From contig DATAGZ010000001.1 in NCBI GenBank assembly GCA_036263455.1, forward strand, positions 124,001-188,000: a stretch of 64,000 nt of DNA. Reading direction: 5' to 3'. The position numbers and the translations under genes were made by a program. Positions 16,615 to 24,138 of this stretch are shown in pieces. Under the pieces are notes generated by a model. It saw nothing but the letters and a program-made list of their open reading frames with translations, was not told the origin of the DNA and ran no database searches. The first letter of the stretch is position 1, and each line of letters opens with the position of its first letter. The DNA comes from DATAGZ01 sp036263455. Its GTDB lineage: Bacteria > Pseudomonadota > Alphaproteobacteria > Dongiales > Dongiaceae.

Positions 16615-18084
16615 ATGACGGGCGCGGGTAAAGTTACCCATACCGTTCGCGTCCAGAAGTTTACTGTCGCGGTAGAAAGCGAGACCTTGGCCTTGTCCTT
16701 GCAACCGCGCCTGACAGAACTGAACGAGCGACACCTTCTGCCGGTAATGGAGCGTATCTTCGATGTTTTTAATCCTCCGGACGAAAGGCTGTTCATCGAT
16801 TGCCTCAAGATCGATCTTGGCATTCTCGATCTCCAGCGATTGGAAAGCGACCTTGGGCCTCGCTTTGAGCAGTGCCTAACCGAAGCTCTTTCCCGCTACC
16901 AGCGCGAAAACCAAGAGTTACGCAAACTGACCACCCCTGCTGCTCGCCTGACCTTGCTACGGCAATATCTGGAGCAAGGTACCGTCCCATTCTGGGCTGG
17001 CGATCCGGCAGCTTTTTCCCTGACCAGATTGTTGTTAGCTTGCGCGGAGGAGGATGCCGCCGGTTTGCTGCGCTTCCTGGGCACCATTCTGAAGCAGCGC
17101 AGCGCGCGGCTGCGCCTGGCTTGGCACCTTGACCCGGAGGTACGCCGCACCCTGATCGATTTGCTCGGCCCAACGGCACGCGCGTATGTAAGGCAATCTG
17201 GAGGGGTTACACCCGACGGAGCCGAGCTTTCTCCTTCGGACGGAATTGATCGGCGGTCTCAGGCGCTGCACCTCCTGGACACCAGTAATCATCTGCCGTC
17301 CTCGAGGGAAGCTGATGAGTCGCGGTTATCGCCACTGCCGCTTGAAAATGAAGGCGCGCCCATGGCCGCAGTCAGCGCCAGCTTAGAAGCTTCCTCGGTG
17401 GCGCTGCTGCTTTTCCTGGAAAACGGCGATTGGAACACGACAATCTCTTCTTTCGATGCCACCAATTCCCAGGAGGGAGCATCGCCGCAATCTGTTCTCG
17501 CACAGGGGGTAGGGCCCAGGCATAACGCCTTTAGCGCTAAAGACGAGGCTGGCAAAGACAAAGACGAAATGTTTTATGTGAAGAATGCCGGCCTGGTCCT
17601 GCTTTGGCCTTTCCTGCCGCATTTCTTCGACCGGTTAAAGCTGCTGCAGGAGGACCCGAACAACACAGGCAGGAAGCGCTTCGCCGATGGAATGACTCTT
17701 TCCCGTGCTGCTCGTCTTTTGCAGGTTTTGTGCGATGGCCGCGCCGATGCTCCAGAGCCTGAACTGCTGCTTAACAAGATCCTTTGCGGGGTCGAGCCCG
17801 CGGTGCCAATTGCGCCGGCGATCGAAATTACCTCGCAGGAAGCGCAGCTTTGCGAAGATCTGTTGTACGCAATCATCCAAGCATGGACGACGATAAGGAA
17901 TAGCTCTCCGGCGGCATTGCAAGAGGGCTTTCTGCAGCGTGAGGGGCGGCTCCGCAAGAGCGATGGTGCTTGGCGGTTGCAGGTGCAGCGCAAGACGCTT
18001 GATGTTCTGCTTGACCAAGTTCCCTGGAGTTTCTCGATTCTCGTAGCGGATTGGTTACCCCAACCCTTTTACGTGACCTGGTGA
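16615..18084 (+). CDS. Contractile injection system tape-measure protein (Pvc14/Afp14-like)
   Basis: The 489-residue protein begins with the family's N-terminal block (HTVRVQKFTVAVESE, RHLLPVMERIFDVF, DCLKIDLGIL) and ends with the conserved C-terminal block (NAGLVLLWPFLPHFFDRLKL, LLNKILCGVEP, GFLQREGRLRKSDGAWRLQV, VPWSFSILVADWLPQPFYVTW seen in two parts). The segment between is variable and low in hydrophobicity. This family sets tube length. It is the last recognisable eCIS gene; 136 bases of AT-rich non-coding DNA follow. The ATG has an AGGA site seven bases upstream. The preceding 42-base gap contains an imperfect tandem repeat (agctggacgatggac / agctggatgatgagc). Confidence 0.9.
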   Translation: MTGAGKVTHTVRVQKFTVAVESETLALSLQPRLTELNERHLLPVMERIFDVFNPPDERLFIDCLKIDLGILDLQRLESDLGPRFEQCLTEALSRYQRENQELRKLTTPAARLTLLRQYLEQGTVPFWAGDPAAFSLTRLLLACAEEDAAGLLRFLGTILKQRSARLRLAWHLDPEVRRTLIDLLGPTARAYVRQSGGVTPDGAELSPSDGIDRRSQALHLLDTSNHLPSSREADESRLSPLPLENEGAPMAAVSASLEASSVALLLFLENGDWNTTISSFDATNSQEGASPQSVLAQGVGPRHNAFSAKDEAGKDKDEMFYVKNAGLVLLWPFLPHFFDRLKLLQEDPNNTGRKRFADGMTLSRAARLLQVLCDGRADAPEPELLLNKILCGVEPAVPIAPAIEITSQEAQLCEDLLYAIIQAWTTIRNSSPAALQEGFLQREGRLRKSDGAWRLQVQRKTLDVLLDQVPWSFSILVADWLPQPFYVTW

Positions 18085-18220
18085 GCGCAATATCACAATA
18101 ACTCAGAAAACCCTAATCCTTATTAGCTACAGACCCTCGTCCGCCTGCATTGTAATTTCACTGAAAATAAGCTTCGTTAAGAAGGCCACATGCGTTTCTA
18201 TTCGATCGGCTAGGGAGTCG

Positions 18221-18505
18221 TCACACCAACTCAACCTGCACCTTGCGGCCGAGGATGGCGGCGGCGCGTTGCAGAGTTTCAATAGTGACATTGCCGTCCT
18301 TGGGATCGAGTACGCGGTCCAATTGCGTGCGGCTGGTGCGCATCATCGCCGCGAGCTTGCGCTTACTCAAATGCTTCTCCTTCATTGCCTCCTGAAGTTG
18401 CCAAGCGATGACTTCCTTGATCGCCCGCGCCTGGAATTCCTCTAGGACGCCTTCTTCCTTTAAGAAGTCATCGATGCTGGAACCCTTGTGTTTGTTCTTA
18501 GCCAT
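18221..18505 (-). CDS. Helix-turn-helix antitoxin (HigA/XRE-type)
   Basis: A 94-residue protein with an XRE-like helix-turn-helix: WQLQEAMKEKHLSKRKLAAM, RTSRTQLDRVLDP and NVTIETLQRAAAILGRKV. The basic N-terminus (MAKNKHKGSS) and acidic helix DDFLKEEGVLEEFQ may contact the toxin. Its start overlaps the end of the RelE-like toxin gene by 8 bases, so it is the downstream (HigBA-order) antitoxin of the pair and presumably represses the promoter at 18868-18902. Confidence 0.85.
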   Translation of the reverse strand: MAKNKHKGSSIDDFLKEEGVLEEFQARAIKEVIAWQLQEAMKEKHLSKRKLAAMMRTSRTQLDRVLDPKDGNVTIETLQRAAAILGRKVQVELV

Positions 18506-18854
18506 TCTCTACCTCCTTCTGGCGCTTGCGCGCTAAACCCATATCCGCATCGGGGGTCTTCTGTGTCTTCTTAATGAAGCCGTGCAGCGCAGAAAGTGTG
18601 CCGCCACGGAAACAAACGAAGACCCGGGCGATTGTTTTGCTCGGCAAAGCGGTGCGGATTTCCCACAAGCCGCCGCCGAGCGCTTTTGCGAGCGGCATGC
18701 CGACTGGCCAGCGATACTGCGCCCGCTGCAAATCTTGCCCGATCGCCAACCGGTCCGAGCGATCCAGCGTCTTCAGCCAGTCGCGAACCGGCTCCTTGCC
18801 TGCCTTGGTGCGAAAGAAGACGAGAGGTATTTTCTGAGTTTCTAGCTCGCTCAC
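18498..18854 (-). CDS. Type II toxin, RelE/HigB-like (phage-derived Gp49-like)
   Basis: The 118-residue basic protein has the Gp49/HigB pattern: PLVFFRTKAGKEPVRDWLKT, DLQRAQYRWPVGMPLAKALG, GLWEIRTALPSKTIARVFVC and LSALHGFIKKTQKTP. The family consists of RelE-fold ribosome-dependent mRNA interferases or related inhibitors. The start is a GTG at 18854 behind AAGG. An alternative internal start is possible, but the family N-terminus fits this one. The antitoxin gene follows with an 8-base overlap. Confidence 0.85.
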   Translation of the reverse strand: MSELETQKIPLVFFRTKAGKEPVRDWLKTLDRSDRLAIGQDLQRAQYRWPVGMPLAKALGGGLWEIRTALPSKTIARVFVCFRGGTLSALHGFIKKTQKTPDADMGLARKRQKEVENG

Positions 18855-18867
18855 TCGGCACCTTCTT

Positions 18868-18902
18868 TAGTGCATTGCACTACAAATAGTGCCATTTGTC
18901 AA
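18868..18902 (-). promoter_or_regulatory. Promoter with overlapping inverted repeats for the toxin-antitoxin pair
   Basis: On the minus strand a perfect -35 TTGACA (18897-18902) is followed after 17 bases by -10 TGCAAT (18874-18879). The -10 is buried in a perfect 7-base-arm palindrome tagtgca-t-tgcacta (18868-18882). A second inverted repeat shares one arm: gcacta (18877-18882), four-base loop, tagtgc (18887-18892). This is the usual design of an autoregulated toxin-antitoxin operator. Confidence 0.65.
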
Positions 18903-19455
18903 GTGATTTGAATGGGAAGGCTTCACTCACTCCTACCACGCCCAGCCCTCCAATAAACGGAAAACCCGCTCGCATGTCTGGTTCCAACACCCGGCAAAAA
19001 GTTCGATATGCGTCCAGCTCCCCCAGCCAAACTGGATGTTCATCTAGATTTTGCCCCTCTGCGCTTGGCGCTTGTGCCGCCAGCATCGCGGGTTCCGCAA
19101 TCAGGTCAAAGGGTTGGCACAAATGCCCAGTGAGCGTGCCGTCCTTCCATGTGCAGTTCGATAGTAGGAAATTCAGCAAGCGCTTCTTTTCGGAAGCCGA
19201 TTGCTTGGCAAAGAGGCGCTGGGCATTTTGCGCGCGTTCTAGCAGCTTCACGCCTTCGGTCAGGTAGGATTGGTCTAGTGATTGGTGCCGTGCGATCTCG
19301 CGCAGGATCTCAGTCTATTCGTTGCGCCAGTTCGCGACGATATGCTCGTAGAACTCGCTGTCGATCTTATCGTCCAGCTTGTCGATATAGACGATATGTA
19401 ACCGGCGTTGAATGAAATCGTAGCTCTCATGCAGGCGGACAATGGCCTCCTCATG
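18880..19455 (-). pseudogene. C-terminal fragment of a large serine recombinase, interrupted by a nonsense codon
   Basis: In one minus-strand frame the sequence runs HEEAIVRLHESYDFIQRRL, VYIDKLDDKIDSEFYEHI, WRNE, then a TAG at 19315-19317 where family members usually have Gln, then TEILREIARHQS, YLTEGVKLLERAQNAQRLFA, KRLLNFLLSNCTWKDGTL and CQPFDLI. This is the coiled-coil and C-terminal region of large serine site-specific recombinases. The catalytic N-terminal resolvase domain and the recombinase domain are absent, and at about 19455 the frame runs without a break into a PAS-domain remnant. Non-functional; a relic of a mobile element. The 3' end abuts the toxin-antitoxin operator. Confidence 0.7.
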
Positions 19456-19868
19456 CTCCGCCTGTAATTCCTGCATTCGCTTTGCCGTGGCCTGGCGCTC
19501 CGTAATGTCGTGAATGATACCAACGAAAATACTTTCGGTTCTAAAGCGCCCCTCGCCAACTGACAGATACATGGGGAAAGGTATATCCGTCTTTACGCTG
19601 GCCGATCACTTCACGCCCGAGGCCGATGATTTTTCGCACCCCGTCTTCCGGTACGCTTCGACATAGTGATCGTGATTTTCTGGTACGGATCGGCATCAAC
19701 ATCTTGACGTTTCGACCGATGACTTCTTCCGCTCGATAACCAAACAGCCGCTCGCTCGCAGGCCGCATTATAGATCCGCACAACGCCCTCGCGTCGATCA
19801 CGACGATCCCATCGACAGCCGTCGCCAGCAGGGCTTTGAAGCAAGCTTGGCTTTCGATGCCTTCTAAT
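19456..19868 (-). pseudogene. FixL-like PAS sensor domain remnant with several frameshifts
   Basis: Reading the minus strand across three frames restores a PAS domain: LLATAVDGIVVIDAR, then (shifted) GVVRIYNAACER, then (shifted) RLFGYRAEEVIGRNVKMLMP and VRKIIGLGREVIGQRKDG, then (shifted) MYLSVGEGRFRTESIFVG and IIHDITERQATAKRMQELQAE (quoted in parts). This is the heme-PAS/PAS layout of FixL-type sensor kinases, ending exactly where the histidine-kinase domain should begin. Instead, recombinase sequence follows. At least three frameshifts and no kinase domain make it a pseudogene. Confidence 0.65.
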
Positions 19869-19914
19869 TAGTCATCCATTTTCGCATCTGCCAAACAACG
19901 GTTTAAGTCGTTTT

Positions 19915-22236
19915 TCAACCGAGTTTCACGTTGCGTAATCGCAACGCATTGGCGATGACGGAAACAGAACTCAAGGCCATGGCGGCGGCGGCGATGATCG
20001 GGCTCAGCAATAATCCAAAGACGGGATAGAGCACTCCGGCGGCGATCGGCACACCTAGGATATTATAGATAAAGGCCAGGAACAGATTTTGCCGGATGTT
20101 GCGCATGGTGGCGCGGCTTAAGGTACGCGCCCGGGCGATTCCGGCGAGGTCGCCCTTGACCAGCGTTACGCCGGCGCTTTGAATGGCGATGTCCGTTCCT
20201 GTCCCCATGGCAATACCGATATCGGCCTCGGCCAGAGCCGGGGCATCGTTCACGCCATCGCCCGCCATGGCGACGATCCGTCCTTCGGTCCGCAATTTCC
20301 GGACGATGGCGTTTTTATCCTCGGGCAGCACTTCCGCTTGTACATCTTCGATGCCGAGCCGGCGCGCCACTGCCTCTGCCGTAATGCGGTTGTCGCCGGT
20401 CAGCATGACTACGCGCACGCCCTCCCGGCGCAACGCGGCCAGGGCAGGTTCGGTCGAGGATTTGATCGGATCGCTCACCGCGATGATGCCAGCGACTTTT
20501 CCATCCGCTGCGACCAGCAGCGCGGTGCCGCCCTCGCGCCGCAAGTCATCGGCCTTAGCACTCGCCGCTTCTATGTCAATTCCCAGGCCGGCGAGCAGCT
20601 TGGCCGTTCCAACGGCGATATTGTGACCTGAAACTTTACCTGCGATCCCCTTGCCGGTGACGGATTGAATATTATCCGTGGCATGCAATTGCACGCCCCG
20701 CTTTTCAGCGGCGGCAACGATGGCTGCTGCCAAGGGATGTTCGCTGGCACGCTCCAAGCTGGCTGCGAACGCAAGGATTGTCACTTCATCGAAGCCTTCC
20801 GCCGCTACGATGGCGGTGACCTCGGGCTTGCCTTGTGTCAGGGTGCCCGTCTTATCCACCACCAAGGTATCGATCTTTTCGAACCGCTCCAATGCCTCGG
20901 CATTCTTGATCAATACGCCGGCACTGGCCCCCTTGCCGATCCCGACCATGATCGACATGGGCGTGGCCAAGCCCAAGGCGCAGGGGCAGGCAATGATCAA
21001 AACGGAAACGGCCGCGAGCACACCGTAACTGTACGTAGGTGGCGGTCCCCATATCGCCCAGCCCGCGAAGGCGAGAATAGCGACAATCATCACCGCCGGC
21101 ACGAACCAGGAAGCAACCGCATCGGCCAAGCGCTGGATCGGCGCGCGCGAGCGCTGCGCCTCGGCCACCATCCGCACGATGCGCGAGAGCATCGTATCGG
21201 CGCCAATCTTCTCGGCCGTCATTACCAAGGCGCCGGTGCCGTTCAAGGTGCCGCCGATCAGCTTGCTGCCCTGCATTTTTTCCACCGGGATGGATTCGCC
21301 CGTGATCATGGATTCATCCACGGATGAGTGTCCTTCCATGACGCTTCCATCGACGGGAACGGATTCGCCAGGGCGAATACGCAGGCGATCGCCGATCTTG
21401 ATTGCCGCTACTGTCACTTCCTCATCCCTGCCATCGACGCGAATGCGCCGGGCAATCTTGGGCGTGAGATCGAGCAAGGCGCGGATCGCTCCGCCCGTGC
21501 GTTCACGCGCCCTGAGTTCGAGCACCTGACCGAGCAGGACTAGAATTGTAATGACCGCTCCGGCTTCGAAATAAATCGCGACAGCGCCATCGGGCCGCCG
21601 GAACCCGGCTGGAAATAGATGCGGCACAAGCACGGCGGCCAGGGAATAAAGATAAGCGGCGCCAATCCCCAGCGCGATCAGCGTAAACATATTGAGCCGC
21701 AAAGAAACGAGCGAACGCGCGCCGCGCGCGAAGAATGGCCAACCCGCCCATAGGATGACAGGAGTTGCTAATACGAATTGCAGCCAGGATGAAACTTGCC
21801 TGGGCAGATAATGCGCAAGTCCTATTCCGGGAAGATGGCCGGCCATCTCCATGAGCAAAATGGGTACGGTCAGCACGGCGCCAATCCAGAAACGGCGGGT
21901 CATGTCGATCAGTTCCGGATTGGCCGTATCTTCCTCGGTTGCCACTTCCGGCTCTAAAGCCATGCCGCAGATCGGGCAATTGCCGGGACCGCGCTGGCGG
22001 ATCTCGGGGTGCATCGGGCAGGTATAGATGGCGCTTTCCAAAGCAAGCGTCGTGGACGCCGGCGTTGGCCGCAAGTAGCGGTTTGGGTCAGCCACGAATT
22101 TGGTGCGACAACCGCTGCTACAGAAATGGTAAGTCTGGCCTTGCGCCTCGGTCCGATGCAGGCTTCGCGCCGGATCGACTTTCATGCCGCAGACTGGATC
22201 TAATGCCATTGCGGTCTCAGGCGCGGACTCGTCCAT
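19915..22236 (-). CDS. copA: Copper-translocating P1B-type ATPase with YHS and heavy-metal-binding domains
   Basis: The 773-residue inner-membrane pump exports Cu(I) from the cytosol using ATP. In order it has a YHS domain (11-58, DPVCGMKV, FCSSGC), a heavy-metal-binding domain (71-97, YTCPMHPEI, NCPICGMAL), eight predicted membrane segments, the TGES actuator loop (MITGESIPVEK), the ion-site CPC motif (IACPCALGLATP, about residue 418), the DKTGT phosphorylation site (about 462), SEHPLA, and GDGVNDAPALA. The late-helix residues FIYN and MALSS fit the Cu(I)-ATPase subgroup. I start at the ATG at 22236 behind AAGGGG; a longer frame to 22623 would lie antisense to csoR. It is divergent from csoR, with 69 bases between the starts. 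Confidence 0.92.
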   Translation of the reverse strand: MDESAPETAMALDPVCGMKVDPARSLHRTEAQGQTYHFCSSGCRTKFVADPNRYLRPTPASTTLALESAIYTCPMHPEIRQRGPGNCPICGMALEPEVATEEDTANPELIDMTRRFWIGAVLTVPILLMEMAGHLPGIGLAHYLPRQVSSWLQFVLATPVILWAGWPFFARGARSLVSLRLNMFTLIALGIGAAYLYSLAAVLVPHLFPAGFRRPDGAVAIYFEAGAVITILVLLGQVLELRARERTGGAIRALLDLTPKIARRIRVDGRDEEVTVAAIKIGDRLRIRPGESVPVDGSVMEGHSSVDESMITGESIPVEKMQGSKLIGGTLNGTGALVMTAEKIGADTMLSRIVRMVAEAQRSRAPIQRLADAVASWFVPAVMIVAILAFAGWAIWGPPPTYSYGVLAAVSVLIIACPCALGLATPMSIMVGIGKGASAGVLIKNAEALERFEKIDTLVVDKTGTLTQGKPEVTAIVAAEGFDEVTILAFAASLERASEHPLAAAIVAAAEKRGVQLHATDNIQSVTGKGIAGKVSGHNIAVGTAKLLAGLGIDIEAASAKADDLRREGGTALLVAADGKVAGIIAVSDPIKSSTEPALAALRREGVRVVMLTGDNRITAEAVARRLGIEDVQAEVLPEDKNAIVRKLRTEGRIVAMAGDGVNDAPALAEADIGIAMGTGTDIAIQSAGVTLVKGDLAGIARARTLSRATMRNIRQNLFLAFIYNILGVPIAAGVLYPVFGLLLSPIIAAAAMALSSVSVIANALRLRNVKLG

Positions 22237-22285
22237 GATCTTTGTCCCCTTATTCGATTTCTCTTGGTAATTGCTTTTCATACTG

Positions 22286-22297
22286 TACTGGGGTACC
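22286..22297. promoter_or_regulatory. Candidate CsoR operator between copA and csoR
   Basis: The sequence TACTGGGGTACC lies 9 bases upstream of the csoR ATG, inside the 69-base divergent gap. CsoR/RcnR-family repressors bind G-tracts flanked by short A/T-containing inverted arms of the TACT-Gn-AGTA type, which this resembles (GTAC on both sides of TGGG). Binding here could block both divergent promoters. No clear -10/-35 elements were identified. Confidence 0.4.
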
Positions 22298-22305
22298 GCA
22301 GGAGC

Positions 22306-22581
22306 ATGAACAAGGCAACCAAGACCACGATCACCGCTCGCTTGCGCCGCATCGAAGGCCAGACGCGGGGCATCCTGCGCATGGTCGAAGAGGATCGCTA
22401 TTGCGTGGATATCCTGAGCCAGGTAGAGGCCGCGCGCGCGGCTCTGCACAAGGTCGAGGAATTGATCCTGCGCGACCATATCGATCATTGCGTCGCCGAT
22501 GCCGTCAAATCGGGGACTCCGGCCGAGCATCGCGCCAAGGTGGATGAATTGATCGAAGTGATCGGCCATCTCACTCGGTGA
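22306..22581 (+). CDS. csoR: Copper-sensing repressor, CsoR/RcnR family (DUF156)
   Basis: The 91-residue all-helical protein starts MNKATKTTITARLRRIEGQ behind an AGGAG-like site and contains RGILRMVEEDRYCVDIL and DHIDHCVADA. The Cys33, His58 and Cys62 set matches the Cu(I)-binding C-H-C triad of CsoR. Metal binding releases such tetramers from DNA. It is divergent from copA, so copper-dependent derepression of the pump is the likely role. An in-frame start at 22264 would add 14 residues covering the candidate operator and is less likely. Confidence 0.87.
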   Translation: MNKATKTTITARLRRIEGQTRGILRMVEEDRYCVDILSQVEAARAALHKVEELILRDHIDHCVADAVKSGTPAEHRAKVDELIEVIGHLTR

Positions 22582-22631
22582 GGTCGTCTCCCAGACTCCC
22601 CGTATATCCAAGCTCGCCTGCATTGATTACA

Positions 22632-22990
22632 GTCGTCGAATGTAAGCGGCTCAAGTACACTAAGACGATTGGGGAAATAGCGGATCAGTTGTCAGAATTC
22701 AGAGGCGTTATCGATACAAAGGGAAAACCCGACCGGCTGCGCCGCCTCTCGACCGAATCGAATTTCTACAAAATTATAGCGATAAATTAGCGGCAATTAC
22801 GGGGATTGATAAGCGGCATAACGCCCTCTCGTCACTATTGGTAACCAACATAATTGTACCCATGCAGTTTATGCAGATTGCAGCTCAGGTAGATAAAATT
22901 ATTCCATTGGACGAACTTGCAAATGTATTAGGCGCCATCTATACAGCTCAGCAGAAAGGCATCGGCCGACTCTTTGCCAACCTTGGTTGA
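22632..22990 (+). pseudogene. Frameshifted remnant of a PD-(D/E)xK nuclease-like protein
   Basis: A first frame reads VVECKRLKYTKTIGEIADQL, then SEFRGVIDTKGKPD, ending at a TAG (22788-22790). The plus-one frame continues without gap as NYSDKLAAITGIDKRHNALS, SLLVTNIIVPMQFM, KIIPLDELANVLG and ends at 22990. The E-x-K in VECKR is the second half of a PD-(D/E)xK nuclease site; the N-terminal half of the protein and any start codon are missing. One frameshift near 22755-22770 joins the two parts. It overlaps the first bases of the sugar-kinase upstream region. Likely debris from an inserted element. Confidence 0.5.
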
Positions 22991-22997
22991 TCCCTAT

Positions 22998-23960
22998 ATG
23001 CTGCTGAGCTGCGGCGACGCCCTGATCGATTTTATTCCTGAACGCCTGGACGACGGGCGCGGCGCCCTATTGCCTACGGTAGGGGGATCATGCCTCAACA
23101 TCGCGGTGGGCATGGCCCGCCTCGGCGCACCCGCGGGCTTCGTCGGCGGAATCGCTACCGATTTCCTGGGCCAGATGATCGCGGCGCATGCGGTATCCTC
23201 GAACGTGACCTTGCGGTACGCGACCCGCGGTGCGCGACAGACCACGCTGGCTTTCGTGCGCATGGTCGATGGCGAACCCCACTACGCTTTCTATGACGAG
23301 GGAACCGCTTCCCGACACTGGAGCTATCGCAAGGGCAGCATTTCCTTCGCCGATATCGATGCCGTGCATGTTGGATCGACCACGCTGATCCATGAGGAAA
23401 CCGCCACGCAAACCTATGCCCTGCTCGCCGACGCACAAGGTGCCGCCACTGTCTCCTTCGATCCCAATTGCCGGCCTAACCTCATCTCCGAAAAGAAAGC
23501 ATATGTCAAACGAATGGAATCCTTTGCCGCCCATGCGGATATCGTGCGCATGTCGGATGTGGATTTCGCCTACATGTATGAGAGCGAGCGGCATGAGGCC
23601 AAAGCCCGGCAATGGCTGGCGCATAATGCGAGCCTCGTCATCATTACCAGGGGCGAGCGTGGCGTGACGGCGTGGCATTGTGGCGCCGGCGCCGTAGAAG
23701 TAGCCGCGCCCCGCGTCACGCCGGTCGACACGGTGGGGGCGGGGGACAGCTTTCAAGCGGCGCTGCTAGTGGGTCTGCGAATGGCAGAACGGATCGCCGT
23801 GCCGTCGCTCCGGGACATGACGGCAGATGAGTTGAAGCGAATCCTTACCTTCGCCGCGGCCTGCGCCGCCCGTACCTGCGAACGTGCGGGTGCCAACCCT
23901 CCTTCTCGCGCCGAACTCGACCCCGGCCTCTTCGCCCTCCTTCGCCCTTCGGCCGCCTAG
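22998..23960 (+). CDS. PfkB-family sugar kinase (fructokinase-like)
   Basis: The 320-residue cytosolic kinase, starting MLLSCGDALIDFIPE, has PfkB signature 1 (GGSCLNIAVGMARLGAPAGF, with GIATDFLG) and signature 2 with the catalytic base (VDTVGAGDSFQAALL). SFDPNCRPNL is the usual fructokinase/ribokinase-type phosphate segment. It probably phosphorylates fructose or a related sugar with ATP. I prefer the ATG at 22998; an in-frame TTG at 22974 adds eight residues that overlap the upstream remnant. No transporter or sugar regulator is adjacent, so the substrate is not fixed by context. Confidence 0.85.
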   Translation: MLLSCGDALIDFIPERLDDGRGALLPTVGGSCLNIAVGMARLGAPAGFVGGIATDFLGQMIAAHAVSSNVTLRYATRGARQTTLAFVRMVDGEPHYAFYDEGTASRHWSYRKGSISFADIDAVHVGSTTLIHEETATQTYALLADAQGAATVSFDPNCRPNLISEKKAYVKRMESFAAHADIVRMSDVDFAYMYESERHEAKARQWLAHNASLVIITRGERGVTAWHCGAGAVEVAAPRVTPVDTVGAGDSFQAALLVGLRMAERIAVPSLRDMTADELKRILTFAAACAARTCERAGANPPSRAELDPGLFALLRPSAA

Positions 23961-24138
23961 ACTTCCTTGGTCAGAAGACGCCTGCGCGGCGCGCGAGAAC
24001 TATGCAGCGAAAACGGTGCTATCCCGGCCACACGCCCCTCCACTGTACGTATGACAAAATTCTTACCCCTCCGGTGTCGACGCATCCATTTATTGTGAAA
24101 TCCACCAGAAGTAGTAAGGTAACATTACAGGGGGACGC

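Noticed and set aside
22237..22623. N-terminal extension of the copper ATPase frame to 902 residues
   Set aside because: It is antisense to csoR and the candidate operator, has no family similarity, and a good ribosome site precedes the ATG at 22236.
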